This document shows positions 23,230-35,209 of a stretch of 64,000 nt of DNA, in pieces (the first letter of the stretch is position 1; every line of letters begins with the position of its first letter). This DNA is from Buddleja alternifolia (lineage: Eukaryota; Streptophyta; Magnoliopsida; Lamiales; Scrophulariaceae): the NCBI GenBank assembly GCA_019426215.1, contig CM033403.1, forward strand, positions 7,152,012 through 7,216,011, written 5' to 3'. The translations under genes and the position numbers were made by a program. A model generated the notes under the pieces. It was given only the letters and a program-made list of their open reading frames with translations, was not told the origin of the DNA and did not search any database.

Positions 23230-23545
23230 ATGATGGCACATCGTTTTTTTTTTTTTTTGATTGTTTTTGCGCGGATAATCGAGAAGCTAACTAGTTTTGG
23301 ATCTGCATCAATCAAATTCTATTACCAGGAAGCAGATTGTTTTGCCGACGTACTGCTAAGAAATGAGTCGAGTTAGATAGGCCTAAAGTCGTGTAAGTTG
23401 ATGCTCCATCATTTCCAAGTAGTAGTCTGGAGTGTGATAAATCTAGTGTGTATATGTGTCTGGTGCAGTCTGAATTATGTACTATGTTAACCTTTATTAA
23501 GCATGTTTTGGCTTGATTAAAAAAAAAATTAAAAAAAAATCTTGG
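23230..23545 (+). pseudogene. Probable LINE 3' end (RNase H tail plus poly-A)
   Basis: From about 23262 one frame reads IIEKLTSFGSASIKFYYQEADCFADVLLR, resembling the end of the RNase H domain of plant LINEs (the Glu-Ala-Asp..Ala-Asp motif). It is followed by about 150 bases of untranslated sequence and an A-rich tail at 23518-23541. Length and similarity are limited, so this is a moderate call. Confidence 0.4.
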
Positions 23546-23599
23546 GTGATAACTATTAAATATAAGATATTCACACAAGTTCTAAAACTTAATTAGGGC

Positions 23600-24459
23600 T
23601 CGATTGGTAGAGGTGAAAATTGAATGGGCATTCCCAAGTCTATGGCCAAACCTATGCTTGGCATGTTTAGTATTGTTAATGACCATTCCTGCAGGAATCC
23701 TTATTCCCAAAAGTATAGTACTTTTCTAATTGGGAATATTAATTAATTGATAAGAGATCAATTAATTGAACTTTTAATTAATCAAGGTACATTAATTTAT
23801 TAATGGACCTAGTAAAGTCCAAGGATTTTATTTATTTATAGGCATGGGCCGAAAATTAAATAAAATGAAATAAATAATTGACCTTGTAATACTTAAGGTT
23901 GGACTTTAATTATTATTTAGTATTTAATTAAAAGGTCAGACTATTTAATTAAATAGGAGTCAAGAGATCAAATTCTTGGACTCCAAGTCATGTTGGGCGT
24001 GTATATGGCCGAAAATTAGGAGGGAATTGATTCCTCTCCAAGTCTTGATCTAGGAGAATCAAGAAAATATTTTAAGAGAGAGAAAAGGAATTAATTGACT
24101 TGTTGACTAAGTTCCTTATTTTTAGGAAACTCTTTAACAGAGTTTATGTACGAATAGATGAAAGTCAAATCTTGGAGATTTGATTTCATCTTGTCTTCCG
24201 AGCAAACTATACCTAGGAGTATCTCTATAAATATGTTTGTTAAAAAAACACGCACACACATTTTTACGAGTGAGAATTTTCGTCCATCATAAGGAAAAGA
24301 AAGAAAAATTTGTCATCTATCTTTCTCACAAAAACTGCCCCTAGCCCTTATTATTTAGACAAGATTCTGCTCGTGAGTTGCACTTAATCTTTCACATATA
24401 ATCATCCAACCTTCATATATAAGCCTATATTAGATCTAGAATAATTATATAGGCTAGCA

Positions 24460-24496
<37 letters not shown>

Positions 24497-24775
24497 TTGG
24501 GGATTATACGAAAGTGTGGTTACATCTTAGCGGCGTGACATTTGGATTGTTTGTTCTGGAGATACAAAATGAACAAAAATTCGTAGCACAAGGAATCAAA
24601 GTGGGAGACGGGATTTTTGTTCGGGGTTGATTGATCAGAAACTTGTACGAGAGAAATAGCGCGAAAGTAATTCGCATAAATTTATTCTTCGTAAGTTTTA
24701 TATTAGTTTGATTAAACAAGTCATAATCCTGTTTTGGGGTAGATTTTAAAAATTTTAATATTCCGCTATGCTAAC
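23600..24775 (+). repeat. Probable solo LTR or LTR fragment
   Basis: AT-rich sequence (aattaattgatcaattaatt-like stretches at 23740-23790) resembles the U3 of plant copia LTRs. A TATA-like ctataaatatg lies at 24225. The tail from 24490 (gtggttacatcttagcggcg) is typical of the R-U5 part of such LTRs. An (AT)n tract occupies 24464-24492. I did not find a target duplication or a partner LTR, so borders are approximate. Confidence 0.35.
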
Positions 24776-24779
24776 CTAC

Positions 24780-27700
24780 CCTGGGGATTACCCAATCCAA
24801 AATGATACACCCCCGCAAGCTCAAGGGGGTCAAAGCGACACGTTGAGCTTTTCTCTAAGAAGATCAAAACATGTGATGGCGAGCGGATTTGTGAAGATAT
24901 CGGCAATTTGATAATCATTGGTAATAAATTGAACTTAAATATCATCATTGGCAACTTTTTCTCTGACAAAATGGTAATCAATTTCCACATGTTTTGTGCG
25001 GGAATGAAAAACCAAATTGCAGGAGAGATAGGCGGCCCCAATATTGTTACACCATAAAATTCGAGGTCATCTTTTGTATGAGAAGTTTGCAGAGAAGAGA
25101 TTAAATCCAAGTGAGCTCGGCTACAATCTCATCTAAGGCTTTGTATTCGGATTCTGTAGAAGACAGGGCAACAATGCGTTGTTTTCTTACACTCCACGAA
25201 GTCAAATTAGGTCAAAAAGGATTGTGAAACCACTAGTGGAGCGGCAATCATCGGGGCGCTTCCTCCCCATCTTACGTTGGAATATGCTTGAAGATACGAT
25301 GTTGTGATGATGAGCGTCAAAATAGAAGACCATGATCCATTGTGAGTTTGAGATATCAAAGATTTGGCAACTATCTAGTGAATATCAGTTGGGACATGCA
25401 TGAATTGACAGATTTTGTTGACGACGAAGCAATGTCAGGATGTGTAAGGCGCCGACAATTTCTCTGAACTTGGCTGGATCATGGAACGTGACTCCTTTGG
25501 ATTTGGACAGTTTGGTGCTGATGTAGAGAGGTGTTCGAACACCTTTAGAGGATTGAAGACAGGCTTGATTGATTAGGTTGAGAATATAGTTTAGTTGAGA
25601 TAAGATTAGGGCATCGATCGTAGGGACTGATTCTATACCAAGGAAATAATTAATCGTTCCAAGATCACGGAGGGAAACTCTTCGTTCACAGTACTAACAA
25701 ACTTTACAACACAGTTAGCTACGTTTATTGTAACAAGGATATCATGACAGAGATTAACATATTAATAATGACATTGTTACTAGAATAAATGAACAATGAG
25801 GTATCATTCTACTGAGCACGAAAACCATTAGGAATTAAAAACTCCTTGAGCCGATGGAACCAAGCTCGAGGAGGTTTCTTAAGACAATACAAAGATTTGT
25901 TTAATTTTCCAAAATGTTCAGGTTTATGTAGATAAATAAATCCTGGGGATTGAGACATAAAGACTGTTTCATCAAGAACACCATTTAAAGACACATTTCA
26001 AACAACAAGTTGTTTAAGAGTCCAATTATGAGATAACACAATAGACAAGACAAATAGTGGTAGACTTAATGACAGGGCTAAAAGTTTATGTGAAGTCGAC
26101 TCCCTCTTGTTTGTTATAACCTTTTCCTAATAAACGTGCTTTATATTGCTCTATTGAACCATTAAGTTTATGACTTATTTTGTACGCCCATTTTCAATCT
26201 ATCACATTCATATTGGGATGATGCAAAACTAAATTCCAAGTGTCATTAAAGAATAAAGAGTTAGTTTCATTGTCCATGGCTTTACGCCACAAAAGGGCTT
26301 CTATTTGCGATGGTGAAACATGTACGTTCGGTATTATCAGAGCAGAAGCAGTCGTGGTAGTGAGGTCGACAGAGGGTTTTGGAGGCCGAGGACTAGGACG
26401 AGGGCAGAGGATCATGTCATAGGTATGTGGTGGGGCAGGTACAGAAGATAGAGTAGAGTTAAAAATACTAAAATATAAAAAATCAACACAAAGAGGGATA
26501 CCCGCTCGAGTGTTGCTACAAACTGTTCAAGGTGGAAGTGAAAGGAGAAGCCGACAATTGGGCAGGTAGTATGGAAGATGGTCGAGAGAGCATATGAAGA
26601 AAATTGTCCTATGGGTGGCGGACGGTAAGAGATAAGTTGAGGTGTCGGTAAAGTGATCCAAGTACCATTTGGGGCGATAAGTGGTGGAGACGTGTTCGGA
26701 ATCGGACCAAAACCATACATGCCTTGCGAGGTTGACCCGGTTTATTTCAAGATCCAGACATCTATATCCATATTGTGAGAGACTATACCCAAGAAAGACA
26801 CAAGGTTGGGAACGTGGTTCGATTTTATGACTATTATAAGGACGAAGGCATGGAAAATAGAGACATCCAAAAACATTAAAAAATTCGTAGTCAGGATTAG
26901 TTTTGAAAAGACAAGTGTGAGGTGACTCATTAATTTTAATAGTCTATGGCATCTGATTAGTTAAGAAAACAAAGGTTTCAAAAGCTATATAAAACAATGG
27001 TGGTAGCGAGAAATGTAAGGCCTGTTTCGACAATGTGCTACTGACATCATTGAACACCACCATTTTGTTAATGTGTGTGAGGTAAAGTGATGTGATGATG
27101 GATATTCCCCCCTCCATTAGTTTGGATAGCTTTAACTTCAGTATTAAATGGACGTTCTACTAATTTATGGAAAGATTGATAAACAGTAAGAACCTCAGGC
27201 TTTTAAGGTAAAGGAAAAACCAAATATATTTAGAAAAATCATCAACAAAAATAACAAAATATTTATGTCCATCACTAAAGAGATAAGGGGATAGACTGCA
27301 AACATCTATAAAAATTAAATCTAAAACACTACTACTACTAGAGGGGCGGGGGGTAGGGATAACCTAGATGATTTATAGATTTGACACGATGAACAAAAAA
27401 TGAATTGCACCTTAGTGGAGCATGGGAGATTATGCATTAATAACACGATGATGAGGATGTCCAAGCCGTTGATGCCAAACCGAGGCAGTGGTGCGAACTG
27501 CGAGAGATATGGAGGGCACGACATGCAAAGTTGTTGAGATAGAATAGAGGCCGTCATTGCTCGGTCCGGTAAGGAGTACTTTGTAGGTAGTTCGATCCTT
27601 CACAAGAATAAAAGAAGCATGAAATTCAAAGAAAATGGTATTGTCAAGACAAAATTTTTGAATAGACAATTAGTGTATTGAGTATCATATTGGTAAGGTG

Positions 27701-28616
27701 GCCATGCATGGGGTTGTGAATAGGAGTGGCGGCCACCCCCCGATCGCTACTGCGGCCACGTCTGTGGCCTCCCTCAGCCACACTTGTTTTGATTCCCATT
27801 GCTGCCACTATTTTGGTTTCCCCATTGTGCATAGTTGGTAGAAGGGTTAGGTGACATGTCAGATGTCCAATCTGTGTTGGTTTGTAGGGTTGTGGGGGGT
27901 GGTTGGGTGGAATCCTCATGGAGGATTTCATGGGTGAGAAGGAAACTGAAAAGTTCAGAATAAGAGACATGATCGAATAAGCAATGAGGGTAGTAACAAC
28001 ATTATGAAATTCAGTACGAAGGCATTTAAAAATATAGAGATAAAGTCAGTTAGAGAAAAAAGGTTTCCTGCGGTCGCTAACTCATCAACAATGGTTTTGG
28101 CATGTTGTAGATATAATTTTACCGAGAGGTTGCCTTGTTTGAGGTTTTGACTTTGGAGGCGATGGTGCATAAGTGGAGCGTGTGAAGGAGAGGTGAAAGT
28201 AGTTTCAAGAGTTGTCCAAATTTCATGGGAAGACGAGGCGCCTACGCAAGGAGGACAACTTTTTCGGTGAGTGACGTGATTAGAGCACTCATAAGTAATT
28301 GATCTTGTTGTTCCCATTGAATAAAGACCGGATTTGGTTAGAGAAAGGAATTAGAGGGATTGGGCGTGTAGGAGGGTGGTGCGGGAAGAGTCCCATAGAT
28401 ATACCCGACTAAACGTAATCCTTTGATAAGAGGAAGGATTTGAGTACGCCAAAGAAGATAATTCTAGGGGTTAAGTTTTATATATAGATAGTGGTGAATT
28501 TGAATGAGGAGATTTTGTAGGGTGGTGCTCGCCAGCGTAAATGGTGGTGGTGGTGGAGGAGAAATAGTGGCGGTGGCGCTATCCGCCATGGCCGATGAAG
28601 GTGGCTCTTGTACCAT
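24780..28616 (-). pseudogene. copia-2 gag-pol, heavily decayed
   Basis: Order on the - strand: gag near 28320-27955 (HEIWTTLETTFTSPSHAPLM, LSVKLYLQHAKTIVDELATAG); GAG-pre-integrase at 27669-27430 (SVWHQRLGHPHHRVINA); integrase C-terminal remnants near 26930-26740; reverse transcriptase start at 26415-26150 (EALLWRKAMDNETNSLF); RT middle at 25994-25809 (LNKSLYCLKKPPRAWFHRLKEFL); and an RNase H tail near 25060-24810 ([23 protein letters not shown]). A polypurine-like cttgcgggggtg ends it near 24810. Many stops and deletions show an old copy. The gypsy element is inserted beyond its 5' end. Confidence 0.78.
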
Positions 28617-28617
28617 A
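28604..28617 (-). other. copia-2 primer binding site (degenerate)
   Basis: On the - strand tggtacaagagcc stands where tggtatcagagcc is expected, just upstream of gag. About 50 bases of adjoining LTR remain before the gypsy insertion at 28669. Confidence 0.55.
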
Positions 28618-28668
28618 TTGACTCTATGAAATATTAGTAATATTGATCCCAAGAATATTCAAGTCTTG

Positions 28669-30606
28669 TGACACGCTAAAAGCTAACGTGCTATAATAGC
28701 AAGTGCACTAGTCGTGTGTAGTAATAAAAGTGGACGAGAAGTCCGGATTGTCGAACCACAAAGACTTGAATTCTAGTTTAAGATTTTATAACAACAAAGA
28801 TCAAAACAATAAAGGTAAAATGAGTGTGAAATGCGTAAGATAAGAACAAGGTTGAACAAATGATTTAAAACAAAATAGAAAGGGAGACTAAGGCACATGC
28901 TAGGTTCAAATTGATCAATTATACTTATAAAGATTCTCGTTGAAGGATTACGCTTATATTGTTATGGTGAGAGCTCCGAGGGTAGAGAATAACCGATGTC
29001 TCGCGTATAAACTCCTATGCTTAGATCGTGATTTCCCAAATATTCCTATCCGGAAATCTAACCACTAAACATGCATTAACGTACTAGAGTTCACTCGATT
29101 TGAATCGAACAACTTCACCCGGGAATCTTTACCTATGTCTAGGGCAATTCCTCATTAGTTACGGGTCATGATGTGAATTTCTTGCACCCTAAGTCAATTT
29201 TCTCCTGAAATATTAACCTAGGCATAAGATTCTAACATATAGTGATCAAGTATATGCAAGATAGGCAAAAATACAAATTCACATCACATAACAATATAAG
29301 AACAACCTCAACAATCATCTATTATAAGCATATATCACAATTTGGCCTTACATGGCCCTAGTCTTATGAATTTAGTTCATAATGGATAATATGAAAAACA
29401 TAAATGAATTAATACACATGTTCATAGACATAATTGAAATGAAAAGCTATAAAAACTCCCTCAAAAGTGAATAATGATGGATCTTGAAGTTGAGCCTTCA
29501 ATCCCTAAGCTCTTTTCCTTCCTCTAGTTTTCCCCTCCAAGAGTGATGAAGAATGGTGATGAATGGTGGAGAAATAAGATTAGGGGTTGTCCCCCTCTCC
29601 TCTAAGAATCTGAAATTGATAGTGAATGATGAAGAGTATGGGTTCCCCCTCCTTTTATAGCCAAAATTCCACTAAAGTATGCATTAAGAATTCCCATTAA
29701 AGTTCCCCAATGAGAATTCCACCTAAGGTGATGCTTAAAGTTTGGCTTTTAAGATTCCAACCAGCTAAAAAATGCTGAACTTTCGGCCATTAAGAATTCC
29801 ACCAAGCATAACCATGTGAAAACTTCATCAAAACACATGCATGCTGCCATTTTCTTGCTTTCCAGCGCAGTCTTAGTATTTTCCTCATACACATCTCCAC
29901 AGATCTCCAAATTGGATGATTCAAGTCCCCATGTGAAGCTAACACATAGATCTACAACTTTGCAGAAGGACATGTTGTCCAATTCAGTCTCTAAGTATAC
30001 CTACATTACGTTTCAACATGGAGGTTGTTTCTGATTTGGCGCCCATAAAGTAAATATACCAAGAAACACACTTATGACAACCCTTCAACACATGTGCTGA
30101 ATTATGGCCAAAAGTGATTCTTACCCATAATATAAGGCTGGAATTTAGGCTGAAAAAGGAGTAACATTCGGACTATCCATGCCTAGGCATGACTAGGAGG
30201 GCGCTGGGGCGTATCCTGGCACATGTATTTCTCTGTTCGGCGCAGCAATCGTATTTCCTTCACAATTATCTCTATAGACCTCCGATTTGGATGTTTCAAG
30301 TTCCCATTTGAAGCTAAGACATACATCTAAAACTTTGTAGAAGGAAACTTTGTCTAAGTCGGTCTCGAAATGTACGGAATTATCGCTCGAATGTGGTAGG
30401 AGATGTATAAACCGCCTCGGTGTTGAAAAACATGCTTGAACTTGTTTTGTACATCGTTTTTCTTCCCTTTTCTTCATGTATTCTCATTTATTACCTGTAT
30501 TCACTTAACACACCTATTAAATGCAAATGTGACATGATTTAAGCAATAAGTGAATCCAAATCATAAGAATTACGGTCTTAAAAACACGTAAAAACACCTC
30601 TTATCA
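28669..30606 (-). repeat. Gypsy 3' LTR
   Basis: This 1938-bp LTR starts tgacacgct and ends cctcttatca on the + strand. Compared with the other LTR it differs at a handful of bases in 28669-29820 and at clearly more bases in 29821-30606, the part that is also duplicated next door. Confidence 0.92.
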
Positions 30607-32499
30607 ACACCCCCAAACTTATCAATTGCTCGACCTCGAGCAATAAGAGCTATAAGGCAAGACCAACATCATTCAATGGGAGAAAACAAAACAACTAACT
30701 AACTCACTTTCGTGGAGTAAACGATTGCACTTAGCGGGTGCAATAAGCCTTTAAACCTTTGAGTTACCTCAAAGGACGAGTTATAGTCTCATGAGGGTTT
30801 GCATAAGATATACCCACAAAATCTAGCAAATTTTCAATCCCAACCGAATCAACACATCTCAATATGATCAACAAGAATGAATGGCATAAAATCAACCTTT
30901 TAAAGTTCACAAATATATATATACATATCAACTACTTTTGCTCATGTGACACCAATACTTGAAACGACTCCCTAGGGTATAGTGAAAAATAAATCTAGGG
31001 TATTATAGTCGAGAGGCATCCTTACCAAATTTTGGACATTAATCCCATATCTATCAACTTTTGATCAAACACAAGGCACAAGAATTATAGAAAATCTCAT
31101 AGCCATTTAAATTTCATTATCTCAAATATTCAACATTCAATTCATATGGAATTTCCATTAAACTTCATCAAAACACATGCATGCTGCCATTTTCTTGCTT
31201 TCCAGCGCAGTCTTAGTATTTTCCTCATAAACTTCTCCACAGATCTCCAAATTGGATGATTCAAGTCCCCATGTTCAGATAACACATAGATCTACAACTT
31301 TCCAGAAGGACATTTTGTCCAATTCGGTCTCTAAGTATACCTAAATTACGTTTCCACATGGAGGTTGTTTCTGATTTGGCGCCCATAAAGTAAATCTACC
31401 AAGAAACACACTTATGACAACCCCTCAACACATGTGCTGAATTATGGCCAAAAGTGATTCTTACCCATCATATAAGGCTGGAATTTAGGCTGAAAAAGGA
31501 GTAACATTCGGACTATCCATGCCTAGGCATGACTAGAAGGGCGCTGGGGCGTATCCTGGCACATGTACTTCTCTGTTCGGCGCAGCAATCGTATTTCCTT
31601 CACAATTATCTCTATAGACCTCCGATTTAGATGTTTCAAGTTCCCATTTGAAGCTAAGACATACATCTAAAACTTTGTAGAAGGAAACTTTGTCTAAATC
31701 GGTCTCGAAATGTACGGAATTATCGCTCGAATGTGGTAGGAGATGTATAAACCGCCTCGGTGTTGAAAAACATGCTTAAACTTGTTTTGTACATCATTTT
31801 TCTTCCCTTTTCTTCATGTATTCTCATTTATTACCTGTATTCACTTAACACACCTATTAAATGCAAATGTGACATGATTTAAGCAATAAGTGAATCCAAA
31901 TCATAAGAATTACGGTCTTAAAAACACGTAAAAACACCTCTTATCAACACCCCCAAACTTATCAATTGCTCGACCTCGAGCAATAAGAGCTATAAGGCAA
32001 GACCAACATCATTCAATGGGAGAAAACAAAACAACTAACTAACTCACTTTCGTGGAGTAAACGATTGCACTTAGCGGGTGCAACAAGCCTTTAAACCTTT
32101 GAGTTACCTCAAAGGACGAGTTATAGTCTCGTGAGGGTTTGCATAAGATATACCCACAAAATCTAGCAAATTTTCAATCCCAACCGAATCAACACATCTC
32201 AATATGATCAACAAGAATGAATGGCATAAAATCAACCTTTTAAAGTTCACAAATATATATATACATATCAACTACTTTTGCTCATGTGACACCAATACTT
32301 GAAACGACTCCCTAGGGTATAGTGAAAAATAAATCTAGGGTATTATAGTCGAGAGGCATCCTTACCAAATTTTGGACATTAATCCCATATCTATCAACTT
32401 TTGATCAAACACAAGGCACAAGAATTATAGAAAATCTCATAGCCATTTAAATTTCATTATCTCAAATATTCAACATTCAATTCATATGGAATTCCATTA
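29821..32499. repeat. 1340-bp tandem duplication across the LTR boundary
   Basis: 29821-31160 and 31161-32499 are near-identical direct copies, each starting aacttcatcaaaacacatgc. Each unit has the last 786 bases of the LTR plus 554 bases of internal DNA, including the polypurine tract region. The end points share aacttcat, a possible microhomology. Confidence 0.9.
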
Positions 32500-33599
32500 A
32501 ACTTCATTAAGGCTAGATCATGTGCAATGTTTTATTCCATTAGGCTTTCTATGACACCCATGTAACAAGTTTTAGACCAATGACTCCCAAACTAGATAGT
32601 TTTAGGGCATTAAGTGTAGAGACACTCCTAAGGATTTAATCACTTGAGTATCAAAGGCCACGAAATAAAACTAGATCTTTTAAACAATTCACTTCTTTTG
32701 GCTTGAGCATAGCTCAAATTAGCATAATAGTACAGTATATAGGCATGAAACTTTTCACCTCCGGTACGTATTAGCCTGACCACTTTTGGTCATACCAAAA
32801 TTCAACCTTTTCAATTCATTGTTAGCATATAAAATTACTACTCAACTTATAACCTTATGAGAAATCTAAGTTAATATTTCTGGGAATAATTCCTTAAGTG
32901 TCTCAAGATGGTTATCCTCTCAACTCCTCTACCTTCGATTTAAGTGCATTGTGAATCATCTAAGGAATCAATTCTAGTCTAAGGTCTCCACGAGCAATTT
33001 CAAAGATATATATATTCCATTAAATTCAGATTATTTCAAGAATTCATGCCATTTTTCCAAGTCAATCAATTTCAATGCATCAATTGGAAGGACTAAAAAT
33101 TTTTCATGCTTGATTTTCTCAACAAAGAAGCATATAAACATGATATCAAACAAACTTTCCCCAAATTCAAGTTAAAAATTAGGATTGCATTTTCAATATT
33201 CAAAATAGATACTCTTCTACCCCCAAACTTAAATCCAACATTGTCCCCAATGTTGTTACAACATGCATACACAAAGGTAAAAGAACACTTACAACCAAGG
33301 ATATTGAAGAACATCCTTAAGCTTCCAATGCATCCTTACAAAGTTTCTCCTCTTATCGAGTAAAATAAGAATCTCTAAAGGTGGGGTCCAAATGTGCATC
33401 ATATCTAACACTTCAACTTTTTAAACCATCAAGCATAAGAAAAACATACATGCCCAAAGTGCATGCTTGAACACAATAAAAAGAAACAAACTAAACAAAA
33501 CAAAAACGAAAGCAAAAAGAAAAGAAAACTTACAAACTTGGGTTGCCTCCCAAGAAGCGCTAGTTTAGAGTCGGTAGCTCGACTTGAGATAAAGAATCG
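32500..33599 (-). other. Gypsy 3' non-coding region
   Basis: About 1.1 kb between the duplication and integrase. Athila-type elements often have an env-like reading frame here; I see none longer than 85 residues and no recognisable product. Confidence 0.65.
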
Positions 33600-34252
33600 C
33601 TAAAGATCCTGGAGGGGAATGGTCACTTTATCCCTCGACCCGTCAATCCCAATGTAATGCTTTAATCTTTGGGCGTTTGTCATGAAGGTTCGTCCATTAT
33701 CCGTTATAAGTTCAATGGCACCAGAAGCATACACACGAGATACAACAAATGGTCCCGACCATTTTGACTTGAGCTTCCCGGGAAAAAGTCGAAGGCGAGA
33801 ATTGTATAGTAAAACCTTGTCTCCTTCATGAAATTCTCGGGGAATAATACGCTTATCATGCCATGTTTTCGTTCTCTCCTTGTAAAGCTTGGCGTTCTCA
33901 TACGCTTGATGGCGCCATTCCTCAAGTTCGTGTAATTGGAGTAATCGCTTGGTACCTACGAGTTGAGAATCAAAATTTAGAAATTTAATAGCCCAAAAAG
34001 CGCGATGTTCGAGCTCAACCGGTAAATGACATGCTTTTCCAAAGACAAGGCGATATGGGGACATGCCAATCGGAGTTTTAAACGCGGTTCTATATGCCCA
34101 CAAGGCGTCATCTAGTTTAAGGGACCAATCTTTTCTAGATGCGTTAACCGTTTTTTCAAGAATGCGTTTAATCTCCCGATTCGACACCTCCACTTGACCA
34201 CTCGTTTGAGGATGATATGGGGTTGAGATTTTATGCCGTACCCCGTACTTGT
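33600..34252 (-). pseudogene. Gypsy integrase C-terminal half (after frameshift)
   Basis: The open segment of 197 residues (34193-33600) continues integrase after the frameshift: [20 protein letters not shown] with the catalytic Glu region just upstream, then [32 protein letters not shown], and the C-terminal domain [12 protein letters not shown] and [16 protein letters not shown]. Integrase joins the element DNA to the chromosome. It would belong to the same polyprotein as 35209-34253, but lies in a different frame. Confidence 0.88.
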
Positions 34253-35209
34253 TCAGTAAGTGCTCGAATTGTTTGTTACAAAAATGGGTGCCCCCGTCAC
34301 TAACGATTGCTCTAGGAGTTCCAAAACGAGTGAAAATCCTTTTTTAAAAAATCGAGTAACCACCCGAGCATCATTAGTTGGTAAAGCCTCAGCTTCGACC
34401 CATTTGGAGACATAGTCGACCGCAACAAGAATATACTTATTGGAACAAGAACTAGGGAAGGGTCCCATAAAATCAATACCCCATACATCAAATAGTTCAC
34501 ATTCAAGCATGTTATTCAATGGCATTTCGTGTCTTTTAGAGATGTTACCTGTTCGTTGACACCTATCACAAGATTGAACATACAAGAATGCATCTTTAGA
34601 AAGAGTAGGCCAAAAGAAACCTGATTGAAGCACTTTAGCCACTGTTTTAGAGGGTCCAAAGTGACCACCTACCGACATATCATGACAATGGGCGAGAATT
34701 GATGCTATTTCCTCCTCGGGGATACATCGTCGAATGAGGCCATCTGCACAAATCTTAAATAGATATGGTTCGTCCCACAAATATCGCTTCACATCAAATA
34801 AGAATTTCTTCTTTTGATGATAAGTGATATCCGGAGGAAAAACTCCCGTGACAAGATAATTTGCATAATTGGCATACCAAGGAGCATCATTATGAAGTAT
34901 AGCATACAATTGCTCATCGGGAAACTCCTCACAAATAGGTTTATCAAACACGCACTCAGGCTTAGGAATCTCTATCCTAGACAAGTGGTCGGCAACAACA
35001 TTTTCTACTCCTTTCTTATCCTTAATTTCTATGTCAAATTCTTGAAGAAGTAAAATCCACCTAATGAGTCTAGGTTTGGCATCCTTTTTGGCAAGCAAGT
35101 ATTTTAATGCGGAGTGATCAGTGTACACAATTACTTTATTCAAAATGAGATAAGCATGGAACTCGTCAAATGCAAATACTATGGCTAGTAATTCTTTTTC
35201 CGTGGTTGC
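34253..35209 (-). pseudogene. Gypsy RNase H and integrase N-terminal half
   Basis: Directly follows the RT frame after a TAA at 35210-35212. RNase [42 protein letters not shown]. Integrase zinc domain: [19 protein letters not shown] and [11 protein letters not shown]. Core: [32 protein letters not shown] frameshift at an A/T run (34339-34350) scrambles the following residues, so the second catalytic Asp is out of frame. Together with the TAA this blocks a full-length product. Confidence 0.88.

Noticed and set aside
32500..33599. Possible env-like gene of the gypsy element
   Set aside because: The position fits but no frame above 85 residues and no signal or membrane pattern is present.
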